Of a stretch of 55,318 bases of DNA, positions 22,123-32,900 are shown piece after piece. Position 1 is the first letter of the stretch, and each line of letters starts with the position of its first letter. The notes below the pieces were generated by a model, which was not told the DNA's origin, searched no databases, and was given only the letters and a program-made list of their open reading frames with translations. The position numbers were made by a program, and so were the translations under genes. This stretch comes from JBBQZO01 sp038207625 (lineage in GTDB: Bacteria; Pseudomonadota; Gammaproteobacteria; Burkholderiales; Burkholderiaceae_D): the NCBI GenBank assembly GCA_038207625.1, contig JBBQZO010000040.1, positions 1 through 55,318 of the forward strand, written 5' to 3'.

Positions 22123-23874
22123 CTAGTGTGCGTACACTTCGGCCGAACGGGTCAGAAACTCGTCGACGAACACATGGGTGTCGCCGGACGCGTTCTTGAT
22201 CTGGCTGGCCAGCCAGTTGTAGCCGAACAGCGCCGGAATGGCCACCGCCAGCCCGGCCACGGTGGCCACCAGCGCGGCCGCGATGCCGGGCGCGATGGCG
22301 TTGACGTTGACGTCGCCGGCGGCGGCAATCGCCGCGAAGGTGATCATCACGCCCACCACCGTGCCCAGCAGACCGAGGAAAGGTCCGCCGGCGATCGCAA
22401 TCGTCAGCAGCACGATGCCGCTGTTGAGCTTTTGGTTTTCGCGCAGCATGGCCGCCTCCAGCGAGGCGCGGATCGCGTTGATGGCCGGTGTCGTCAAGGC
22501 AGGCGTGCGCCCGTTTGCTGCCTGGGTCTCGAAGCGGTGCGCGATCTCGGCCAGGCCGATCATGTACAGGCGGTGGATCGGCGAGCGCGCCACGCGCGTG
22601 TCGATGGCCAGGCTGAGCGCCTCGGCGTGTCCGGGCGTGAGCAGCTCGACCGATTTTTCCTTGAAAATTTTCAGGAAGGCGGTGTTGGACTTGCCCATCA
22701 CCGTCAGGATGATCGCCTTGCTGACCATTACGTACACGCTGACGATGGCCATCACGATCAGCAGGCCGATGACGATCCAGCCGTCCAGCGTGACCGCGCC
22801 CATCAGGATTGAAAACGTCGACGTGCTCGCCTCGGCGCCGCCGCCTTCGCCGTCGGCGAAGGTCATCAACGGTGTGTCGGCGCCCTGGCTGGCCGCCATC
22901 GCCTTGATCATGGCCGGCGCGCGCGCCGTCGCGGCCAGCGCCACCTCGTCCAGCTCACCATGCAAGCCCTCGCCGATGACGGCCTCGCCAGCCAGGTCGG
23001 CCAGCGCAAACGCGCCCTGCCCGGCTTCCTTGCCGTCCACATAGAACAGCACCTTGCCGGCTCCGGCCACCACCGCCACGTGCTGCCAAAGCACAGGTTT
23101 GAGCGGTGCCGATGCGCTGGCCTTGGCCGCGTCCAGCGAGGCCGTCAGAACGCCGCCCTTGAGCGCGATCGATAGCGTACGGGCGCCCTCTTTTTGCTGA
23201 TACAGCACGGCCGTTTCCATGCCGGCCGGTTTGATCCAGGCGCTCCAGGTAAAGCCGGCGGCGCCGCTCAGTTTTAACGTGGGCGAAGCGGGCAGCTCGA
23301 TCTTGGCCGCGCCGTCGAACGCCATCGCCGCGCCAATCGGCCCGGCCGCGACCGCCTTGGCGGTGGACGACCTGGCGTGGTTGGCGTTGATGGTGACGTC
23401 CTTGACCGCTTGCCCGTCGCCGAAATGGAACACGAACAGCTGAGCCGCGTCGTAGGTCTTGCCCGGCGCGCTGGCCGATTCGGCTTTCGGATTACCCCAG
23501 GCCATCACCAGCGCATCGGTCTTGGCGTTGGCCGTCAGCTTGGGCAGCGTCACCCAGACGTTGGCCAGCTCGTTGGCCGCATCAAAATTTTCAATGTGAT
23601 AGCTCAGCGGCGTTTTTCCGTCAGCCGCGAAAAAGCGCAGGTCCGAGCCGTCCGGCTTGGCTTCGGAAAACGTGAAATTGCCGCTATGCAGACGCACCAG
23701 CAAAGGCAGCGCGCTGACGTCCTCCTTGATTTCGCTGCCGCTGGCGGTGCTGTCAAAGCTCAGCTTTTTCTTGTGCGCCCAGTCGTCGCCGGCTTGCGCC
23801 GCCAGTGGCAACGCCAGCAGCAGCAATGCCGCGCTCACGCCCAGGTGCTTGCGTACTTGCTCAATCAGATGCAT
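22123..23874 (-). CDS. ExbB/TolQ-type proton channel fused to DUF2341 and LamG-like domains
   Basis: 583 aa from the ATG at 23874 (GAGGA upstream). Signal peptide (ALLLLALPLAAQA-GDDW); residues ~30-165 match DUF2341 (LPLLVRLHSGNFTF; DLRFFAADGKTPLSYHIENF; NVWVTLPKL); ~185-330 is a LamG/concanavalin-like jelly-roll (FTWSAWIKPAG; GKVLFYVDGKEAG; GELDEVALAATARAP); ~370-583 is MotA/TolQ/ExbB (LDGWIVIGLLIVMAIVSVYVMV; GPFLGLLGTVVGVMITFAAIA; GIAAALVATVAGLAVAIPAL). So a large periplasmic binding-type module is placed ahead of the proton channel. Signal and three membrane spans predict that the extra domains are periplasmic. Confidence 0.93.
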   Translation of the reverse strand: MHLIEQVRKHLGVSAALLLLALPLAAQAGDDWAHKKKLSFDSTASGSEIKEDVSALPLLVRLHSGNFTFSEAKPDGSDLRFFAADGKTPLSYHIENFDAANELANVWVTLPKLTANAKTDALVMAWGNPKAESASAPGKTYDAAQLFVFHFGDGQAVKDVTINANHARSSTAKAVAAGPIGAAMAFDGAAKIELPASPTLKLSGAAGFTWSAWIKPAGMETAVLYQQKEGARTLSIALKGGVLTASLDAAKASASAPLKPVLWQHVAVVAGAGKVLFYVDGKEAGQGAFALADLAGEAVIGEGLHGELDEVALAATARAPAMIKAMAASQGADTPLMTFADGEGGGAEASTSTFSILMGAVTLDGWIVIGLLIVMAIVSVYVMVSKAIILTVMGKSNTAFLKIFKEKSVELLTPGHAEALSLAIDTRVARSPIHRLYMIGLAEIAHRFETQAANGRTPALTTPAINAIRASLEAAMLRENQKLNSGIVLLTIAIAGGPFLGLLGTVVGVMITFAAIAAAGDVNVNAIAPGIAAALVATVAGLAVAIPALFGYNWLASQIKNASGDTHVFVDEFLTRSAEVYAH

Positions 23875-23908
23875 CGGGTGGTCCTCTTTCGTAATGGTTG
23901 TCGGTCGC

Positions 23909-26900
23909 TTACTTGTTCTTTGCTTCTCTGGCTTTTTTCTTCTTCTTGCGTTCTTCCTCGCTGTCGCCGTCCGCGTCCTCGTCGTCGCCGAAACCAAGCA
24001 CCTCGACGGCCAGCGCCTTGTTGGCATTGGCCGTGTCGCCGGCGGCCAGCTTGCCGGCCACGTCGTCGGCCTTGGGCGCGGCGTTGGCCGGCGCTGCGGG
24101 CGCAGCCGCAGGCGCCGCCACCACCGGTGCCGAGGCGCCCGAGACGGTGCCGCTGGCCACGGTGATATTGGCGCTGTTGAGCACGACCGGGGCGACGATA
24201 TCGACCGACCCGGTCGAGCGCACGCCTGCGTCGCCGGCGTCGAACACGCCGCGCGGCGCCAGCGCGTAGACATTGCTGTCGGGCTGGTCCGGATGGGTTT
24301 TCAGGGTGGCGATGCCTGAGCCGGAGATCGATCCGGACACGTCCAGCACGACGCTACCGTTGGCGCTGATGGTCACGCGCGGCGGCGGCGCCGACGAAGC
24401 GGTCTTGGCGCCCTTGCCCGCGTCGATGCTGCCGTACTGCGACACCAGCGTGATGTCGCCCCCGCCCAGCGTGAACACGCGGCCCTGGTTGACCTGGAAG
24501 TCGTTCTTCACCAGCGCGGCGATGTCGCCGCCGCGGATGGTGAAGATGCCCTGCTTGGACGCGTTGTTGGCCGCCACGCCCACCGTCAAACCGGCGTACA
24601 CGGAGCCGCCCGGCGCGAACAGATTGATGGCGCCGCCCTGCTCGGTCTTGATCTGGCTGTTGTAGAGCGCGATGTCGCCGCTGGCCTTCGACGCGTCCGG
24701 GTACAGACTGGCAATCAGGTTGTCGAACGCGCCCAGTTTGCTCGATTTGCTGTCTTGCACCAGGTTGCTGAAGAAGCGCGCATCCAACGCGCTCTTGTCC
24801 TGCGGCGACAGGGCCGCAAGCGACTTGGCGCTGGCCGCCAACCGTTCCACCACGTCCGGATGCGCCGCCAGGAACTGCTCCTGCAAGGCCGGCGACAGTG
24901 CGCGCAGCGCGCTCCACGCGTCGACCGCCGTGACGGTGGCCGGCAAGGCCGGCACCTGCTGGCGCACGAAGGCCACCAGCGCCAGGATGTCGGCCGCCGA
25001 CTTGTGGGCCGCCAGGAAGGCGCCCTGCTGGCTCGGCGCCATCGCGTTAAACACGCTCAAGGCTTCGGCGCCGGTTAGATCGGCCGGCAAATCGTGGCGC
25101 GCGGTGAGCACATAGGCGATCAGGTCGCGCTGGTCGGGCGCGGACAGCGAAGCGGGCGAACTGGACACGTCGCTGACGGAACCGAACTTGCTGGCGTAGG
25201 CGACGAAGGCGGCGTAATCGGGATGTGCGCCGCCGGCCACGACGTTGATGCCGGCCCCGCCCTCGTCCAGATACGGGTTATCGAGATTGCCGCGCGTGAC
25301 CAGGCCGGCGCCATTACCCAGGTCCACATTGCGCCCCGCGCTCAGATCGACCCGGCCAGCTCCCGTGACGACGTGTCCGACCAGGCTGGGACTGGTGGTG
25401 GTGCTGTCGATGAAATCGCGCCCGGCCGTGATGCTGGTAACATCCAACGCGCCGTTGTGCTGGATGCGAAAGCCCAGGTCGCGGATATCCCCGCCGGCCG
25501 AGATCTGCGCTGCCTTGGGCAGGCTGAGCGTGGTCGCGTTGCCCAGTTCGCCGACCAGGTCGCCCGTCAACGCGATGATGTGCACAGGCTGCGTGTCGCC
25601 CGCGTGCAGATTGCCCAGCTGGTGGGCGGCGATGCCGCTGGCCGAGCCGACCAGGCTGTCCAGATAGCTCTTGGAAAACAGCGTCGGCGCGCCGGCCTGC
25701 GAGCCGGCCGCCGGATCGTTGTCGAGCATGCGAATGCCGCTGTTGCTGTTATGCAGAGTGATGTCCCCCTTGGCCAACAGGTCGAGCTGCCCGCGTGGGC
25801 TGGCGGCCAGAACAAAACCGTTAACCGAGGTCAGGTCGCCGCTCAGCGCCACCGCGCGCAGGCTGGACGGCGCCAGCAGGTACAGCCCGGCCAGGTCGTC
25901 GATCAGGCCCACCGACGCGGCGCTGGCATCGCGACTCACACCGGCCCGGTTCAGGTCGCGCGCGTTGCCCGAATAGCGCAGATTGCCGCCGATGGCCGTC
26001 AGCGTCACCGCGCTGTTGTCGGTGTAGGTGGAGAACTCGCTGAACTGGGCAAATTTCTGCCGGTAGTCCAGGTCGATCTGTTTGTCCTCGGCGCTGGCGA
26101 CGCGGTTCACGTCAAAGTTCTTGGCGTTGTACAGAAAGCCGCTACCGGTGCCCCGGTTGACCAGGCTTTGCGCCGTCATGGTCGGATTGAAGGCCGTTTC
26201 GATGGCCAGGTTATTGCCCGCGCTGACATCAAGGCGCGCGTCGCCCAGTGCCAGGATGGGATTGAAGGGCGCCAGGTCCGGCCCGAACGGCGCCGCCGAG
26301 GCGTTGCCCGCGCCGATGGAACCGTCGGCGTGGATGCTGGCCGCGCCCTTTTGCACGTAAAAGCTGCCGCCCAGGATATCGCCGCCGGCGCGCACGAGCA
26401 AGTCACCGCCGCCCAGTTCGCGCAGCGCGCCGCCCGGCGCCCCCGTGGCGTAGGCGCTGGTGGCCACGCTGGCCGACAGATCGACCACCCGGCGTCCGGC
26501 CACGATGCTGACATCGCCGCCGCCGAAGGTGGCCACACCCTGGTTGAAGTAGTCGTAGCGGGTCCACCAGGCGGTCTTCACGCTGTGCCCGTTGGCCAGC
26601 GTTTCATACACCAGGTGATTATCGGCGTCGAGGTGGCTGCGACCCTGGCGGAACAGCCAGTTGTTGATCAACTGCGGCACGGTGCCCGGCAAATAGGCCA
26701 GCTCGCCCTGCGTGGCCGGCGTGCCCGGATCGTGGCGCACGTCCGGATCGGGCGGAATGGCCGCGTCGCCGGGCAGCCGGTAGCTGCGGTCGCCCAGGTT
26801 GTGCGGGCCGTTGATGTCGCGTCCGGCCGTGATCGAGATGGCGCCGCCGCCCTGGCCAAAGCTGGCCCCGGTCAGCACATCGGCGATCGGTTTGCCCGGC

Positions 26901-29900
26901 ACCGCCGCGCCGCCCCGGTATTGCGTGTTGAGCGCGTTGGTCGGCGCGTCGAAGCTGCCGTCCGCTGGCAAGTCGCTCGCCTGGCCCGCCGTGTACACGC
27001 TCGCACCGAACACATTGGTGTCGATCGCGGCCGTGTCCTTGACGTCCAACGTGCCGTTGTTGCGCCAGAAGGTGGCCATGGCCAGCGTCACGTCGCGTCC
27101 GGCGGCGATGTCGATGCGCCCGGTTCCGGTGCGCACCAGCGCCACCGGCGCGTCACGCACCGTCAGCGGCGCGGCCGAGGTCGGGCTGCGCGCGGCAAAG
27201 CCGAACAGCACGTCGCCCTTGCCGGCCACGACACCGAGCGGATTGGCGCCGCTCAGATCAGCCCCGCCGACCAGCCGGTAGCTGGCCGACGGCCCCGTGC
27301 CGAGCTGCCAGTCGGGCATGCCGACAGCGGCCGTCGCCGGCTTGATGAAGCCGTCGCTGATCGAGCCGAGGACCGCCAGATTGCCCGCCGCGCGCAGCGT
27401 CAGCGACACTGGCGCGCCGCCGAAGCGCCACGCATGCAAATCCCAGCCCCGCTCGGCCGGATTGGCGGCGAACTCGTTGACCGACACCGTCAGGTCAGCG
27501 TCCGAGCGCACTTCAATGCCCGCGCCCAGCGTGACTGTCGCGGCCTGGCCACCCAGCCGTTTGACGATCGCGTCCTTGTTGCCGATGAAGCGTTGCGCCT
27601 GCGTGTACATCAAGCCGCTGGTGCCGGCGTCGAGATTCGTGGCCGAGTCGGCCTCGGCGCGGATGCTGTTGGCGGTATACACCTGATAGGCGTCGATCAG
27701 CGTCGCCGCGCTGCCTTTGATGCGCGTGTCGAAACGCGCGATGGCCACATCGGCGCCGCCGTTGTCGCCCACGCGCGGCGCGCGCAAAGTCACGCCGCCG
27801 TCGCGCGCCGGGTTGATGCCACTGACGTTGATCAGGCCGCCGGCCAGGTCGATGCTGCCCCCGCCGCTGGTGCGCGCGCCGGGCAGATTGTCGCGGCTGG
27901 ACACGCCGATCAGCACGCGTCCGCCGCTGCCGAGCGAGCCGGCCGCGCTGTCGTTCTGGCCAGTGCCCATGGCCAGCAATTGGGCCCGGTCCGCCAGCGT
28001 CACCGAGCCGGCGTTGCCGTTCGCGTGCGCCTGGGCGGCGTACAAGGCGATGCTGCCGCCCTTCGCGCCCGAGGCGTCGATCACGGCGTCGTCGCCGATG
28101 CGGATGCTGCCGTTGTCGACCGACAGCGTCAGCTCCTGCGCGGTGATCCGATCGCTGCCGCCCAGCGCCACATCGCCCTGGTGGAAGGTGAACTGACGCG
28201 CCTGCGTGAAGCCGGCCTCGTTCAACTGCGCGTTGAGCGCGCCGAACTGGCCGGCGCCACCGGCCGTGTCGGTGCTGAGCACGAAGCGCCCCTGCGCCTG
28301 CGCGCGTCCATCGGCACCCGCTTGCGCCGCGCCCTTGAGCGTAGCGCCGATCTGCGCGTAACCGGTGCCGTCGGCGCGGCTGGCGTCGATCAAAATGGTG
28401 CCGGCGGCCGCGCCCACGGCCGACACGTCCAGCAGCGCGCCGCCGGCCAGCCTGACCGTGGAGCCCACCAGGTTGATCCGTCCGCCCGGCGCGTACGCCA
28501 GCGTGCCCTTGAAATCGGTGGCGCCGCCGGCTGCGCTGAGCGTGCCGCCGGTGATGCTGATGTCGTTCAGCGCCGTCATCGACAACTGGCCCGACGGCGC
28601 CGCCAGGTTGGCGTCCGAGACGATGTCATGTCCGACAAACGACAGCGCGCCGCCCATGCCGGGCGCGTTCAGCGCGGCGCCCGCGCCGGCCAACTGCTTC
28701 AGGCTCAGCGTCGCGCCGGCGATGAAACTGGCGTCGGCCGCGCTGGCGCTGCCGATGCGCGCCGCCGCCAGCGTCAGGTTGCGATCGCTGCTCAGCTGAC
28801 CATGCGGTGCGCTGGCCAGCAGTTCGCCGCGCGCGACCAGCAGGCTGTCGAGATAGCCGCGGATGGCGAACATGCCGCTGCCGATCTCGATCTGGCGCGC
28901 GTCAATTTGCAGCGAACCGGCGCTGCCGGTTACGGCGGGCGCGCCGCTCGCGTCGGCACGTCCGTTGACGCGCACCAGGTCGGCGGTGAAGCTGGCGTGA
29001 CGGGCGGCGCTGCCGTAGGCGTTCAAGCCGGCGCCGCTGAGCGAGAGCGTACGCATGGACGGATTGCCCAGCGTAACGTCACCATACAGATTGATGCCCG
29101 CGCCATAGCTGTTCAGACTGAGCGCCGACAGGCTTGATAGCATGCGCAGCGCCGCCGTATCAAATTGCACACCGGCGCCGCTGCCGTCTTGCGGCAGCTC
29201 GGAACCGAGATCGATGCCGCTCGCGCCGATACCGAGCGCGCTGCCCGCTGCCAGATCGAGCGTGCCTTTGAGCTGCGTGTTCACGCTCGCATCCAGATAT
29301 GCCGCGCCAGTCGCGCCGACCGTCGCGCCGCTGGCCAGCACCAGCGTGCCGTGCGCAGCGCCGTCGCTGGCGCCGTGCGTCACGGCCACCGCCGCGCCGC
29401 CGGACACGCGCACCAGCGCACCGCCGCCATCAAAAACGATGTCGCCGGCGGCGCGCTCGACGGCGCCCGCCGCGCGCACCACGGCGCCCTGCTCAAGGGT
29501 GAGCCGGTCGGCCGCGACCAGCACGATTTCCGCGCCGCTCAAGGGATGGGCGCCATTGTTGCTGACAGTGACGCTGGTGGCCAGGTCGGTCAGGTGCATC
29601 GCGCCGTCGCGGCTGGAGCGCAGCGCGCCGATCAGCACGCTGTCCGCGCCCAGCCCCGTCAGGTCGTCCGCCACCAGCGTGATGGCGTCGCTGGCGCTTT
29701 GATGTTGGTCGCCGACCACACCGATGCGCGGCGCGCTGAAGTCGGCATAACCGCGCCGTCCGCCCGCGTCGGCGCCCAGCTTCATGGCGCCTTGCAAACG
29801 CAGGTTGGCGTTCACCGCGCCCCAGGCGAAGGCCAGGTAGCCGCCGTCGACCGGCAGCTCGAACGGCGCCACGCCGGCCACCGTCGCCTTGTTTTTGAAG

Positions 29901-32900
29901 AAGCTGCTGGCGTCGAAGTCGCCGAATTCGGATTTGCTGCGCACCACTTTGGACGAGGACACGATGAAACCGGTGGACCGGTCCGCCTGCGTGCCCGCGC
30001 CGTTTGCGCTGAAGTAGCCGGACACCAGCATCGAGCCGTCCTGCAGCGTCACGTTGCCGGACGCCTGCATGTCGCGCGTATTGGCCGCCACGCTGATGCT
30101 AAAGCCGCCGGGCAGCAGCGCGTAATGGGCCGGCAGCAGCGTGTACATGCCGGCCGCCAGTCCCGGCACGCCCGACAGGTAGACGCTGTTGCCAGGGGCC
30201 AGACCGGCGTCGCCGTACACGCCGTCGACCGGCGCCACCGCGCCATGGAAATTCGGATTGATCGCATAGATGGTGGAGGCGCCGCCGGCGAGTGCGTCGC
30301 CGTCGAGCACGTCGCGCGAGCCGCCCTTGCCGGCCGTGAAAGCGTAGGCATACAGGTGGCCGCCGCCGGATGCGTCGAGCACGGCGCCATCCTCGCTGTC
30401 GATCGCCTTGGCGCGCGAGACGATCGCCTTGGCCGGCAAGGCGCGCTCGGTGATGGCCTGATTCGCTTGCGGGTTTTGGGTGAATTTGATCGGTCCCGCG
30501 CCGGGAATGAAATAGCTCCAGGCGCTGGCGCCGGCCACCGTGCTGTCGGTGATGGTGCCGAACGGGACATCGCCCACGCCGGCCACCGAGGTCACGCTGC
30601 CGTTGGCGTACTTCAGGCTGGCCGTGTCGGCGTCGCCCAGATAGATCGCCCCGAACGGCGCCACCAGCCGGCCCGCCTGCACGATCGTGCTGGCCAGCGC
30701 GGTGACGCTGCCGCCGGCCGACAACACCGGCTCGGGCGCGTTGTGGTTTCCGGTGAAGGTCAAGGTGCCGGATTTCGGATCGGCGCCATTGATGCCCACG
30801 CTGAGGGTGAAGTCACTCAGCGTCGTCGGGTAGACCTGGGCCGAGTTCAGGTTCAGATTGCCCACCATCGACAACGAGCCGACCGCGTAGCCGGCCCGGT
30901 CGTTGGTGCCGCCCGTGCCGCCCAGGCCCAGCAGGCGGATGTCGGCGCTGGCGCTTAAGGTGGCGTCAGAAAAACCCTGCAAGGCGCTATTGCCGATCAC
31001 GTCGATGGTGCTCGCACCGCGTGTGCTCAGCACGGCGTTGCCGGCCAGGGCCGGACGCACGGTCAGCGGATTGTCCGGGTCGTTGTTGTAGACGGTGCCG
31101 GGCAACAGGTAATTATTAAGCTGGAAGCGCGTGTCGGCGCTGCCCAGCCGGATATACGGCGCGTTCAAGGTCAGCGTTTTGGCGCCCACCGCGCCGGCCG
31201 ACGTACTGCCGGCGATGCTGTCGGCCAGCAGCAGCTGGCTGTCGAGGATCAGCGCGTCGCGCGCGGCGATGGTCAGATTGGCGCTGCCCAGCCCGAAGGC
31301 CAGCTGGTCGCTCTTGAATGTCAGGCGCGCGAAGCCGCCCGGCGCAAACGCACTGGCCTGCAGCCAGCCCTGCCCGCCGGGCCGCCCGCCCACATTGGCG
31401 CCGTTCTGGCGGTCGATGAAATAGCCCAGGTCGGTCTTGTCGGCGTCGTGCGCGAAGCGCTGCTGGACCACCGCGTCGCCCGGTTTGAGCAGGGTCGGCA
31501 CGATGCTCTCGGCCGGATTGTCGCCCAGAATATTGAGAATGCGCGCGTTGAGCGGCTGCGCCACGGCGCCCCCGCCCAGCGTGTCGAGCGTGACGCTCAA
31601 GCTGCCGCCGTTGGCGTTGGCACCGCCGGCCGCGCCGCGCAGTGTGCCGTCGAACAGCAGGCCGTCGCGGGTATGGATGTCGATGCTGCCGCCCGCGCTG
31701 GCCATCTCGGCCGCCGGCGCGTTCAGCCCTGCGGTGCGCATGCGCAGCGTGCCGGCGCTGACGCCGCTGACGTCAAACAGCGCGCCCTGCTCGGCCACGA
31801 TGTAGGCGCTGGCGCCGAAGCGGCGCCCGCTCGCCGTGTCGATTTCCGTGTCGCCGATTTCGATGCTGCCGCCGGCCAGCAAGTCGCCGCTGGCGATGCC
31901 GTCCTCGCTGATCAGCAGGCGTGCCACGCTGCCGTTGGCCAGTATCCGCGCGTGCGGGCCGAACCAGATGCTGCGTTCGGCGCGAAACGGCACCGTCGTG
32001 CCGTTCGGCGCGCGCGGCATCAGCAACGCGATATGTCCGCCGGGCGCGCTCAGCGTGCCGTCCACGGTCAACTGTTCGCCGGCCAGCAGGGTCAAACTGG
32101 CGCCCGGGTCAAGCAGCACTTGCGCGCCCGTACCAACGGTGAGCATGCCGGCGCTAAAGCGCTTGCCGTCGGCGCTGGCCGGCGCGGCCGGCGCCTGCAA
32201 AGTGATGCTGGTGGCGCCGCGCACGGCGCCGCTGCCGCTCAGCTCCAGCATCTGCGTGCTGGCCACCGTGTTCATGGCGCCCGAGCCGATGCGGTTCTGC
32301 GCCGCATCGAGCTGCCAGGCCAGCGCGCGCGGCGCGAGCACGGTGCCGGGCGCGACGTCCAGATTGACGTTGGCGCTGATGTCGTAACTGCCAAAGCCGC
32401 CCTGCTGAAAGAAGCCAGTCGACAGCGCCAGATCGCCCGGCGCGGCCAATCCGCCGATGCTCACTGTGCGTCCGGTGAGCTTGAGTTTGCCGCCCGCGCC
32501 AAAGCCGTAACCGGCCAGCATCACGTCTGCACCGAGCCGCAGCTTCGCGTCCGACGGCACCGGCGCGTCGTTCGGGTTGACCGCTGCCGGCCCGCCCGCC
32601 ATGGAGACGGCGCCGGCCAGCAGGCTGATGCTGCCGGCATTGCCCAGCACCGTCTTGTTCGCCGCGGTCAAAGAGGCGCCGGCCGAGACGTCCAAACGCA
32701 CACCATTGCCGACATCGAGTTCGCTGCCCGCTTCGCTGGTGACGCCCTTGACCGACAGATTGAGCGTGCCGCCATTGCGCGCCACGGCGCCGAGCGCGCG
32801 CCCGTCTGCGTCGACCGACGCGCCATCGAAGTCGTTGGTCCAGCGCCCGGCCAGGTCGATGGCCACGCCGTCGGCCAGTTGCAGCACGCCGCTGGCCTTG

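Noticed and set aside
23909..24300. Polymorphic toxin (CdiA-type) C-terminus on the giant adhesin
   Set aside because: The end is Ala/Pro-rich, then acidic, then poly-Lys; no VENN-like motif, toxin domain or immunity gene follows.
25094..29137. Very long plus-strand open frame (over 1,300 codons) opposite the giant adhesin, and similar ones at 29165-30958 and 31448-33997
   Set aside because: Antisense to a clear adhesin gene; the translation is rich in Arg, His, Gln and Ala with no domain, as expected for a GC-rich shadow frame.
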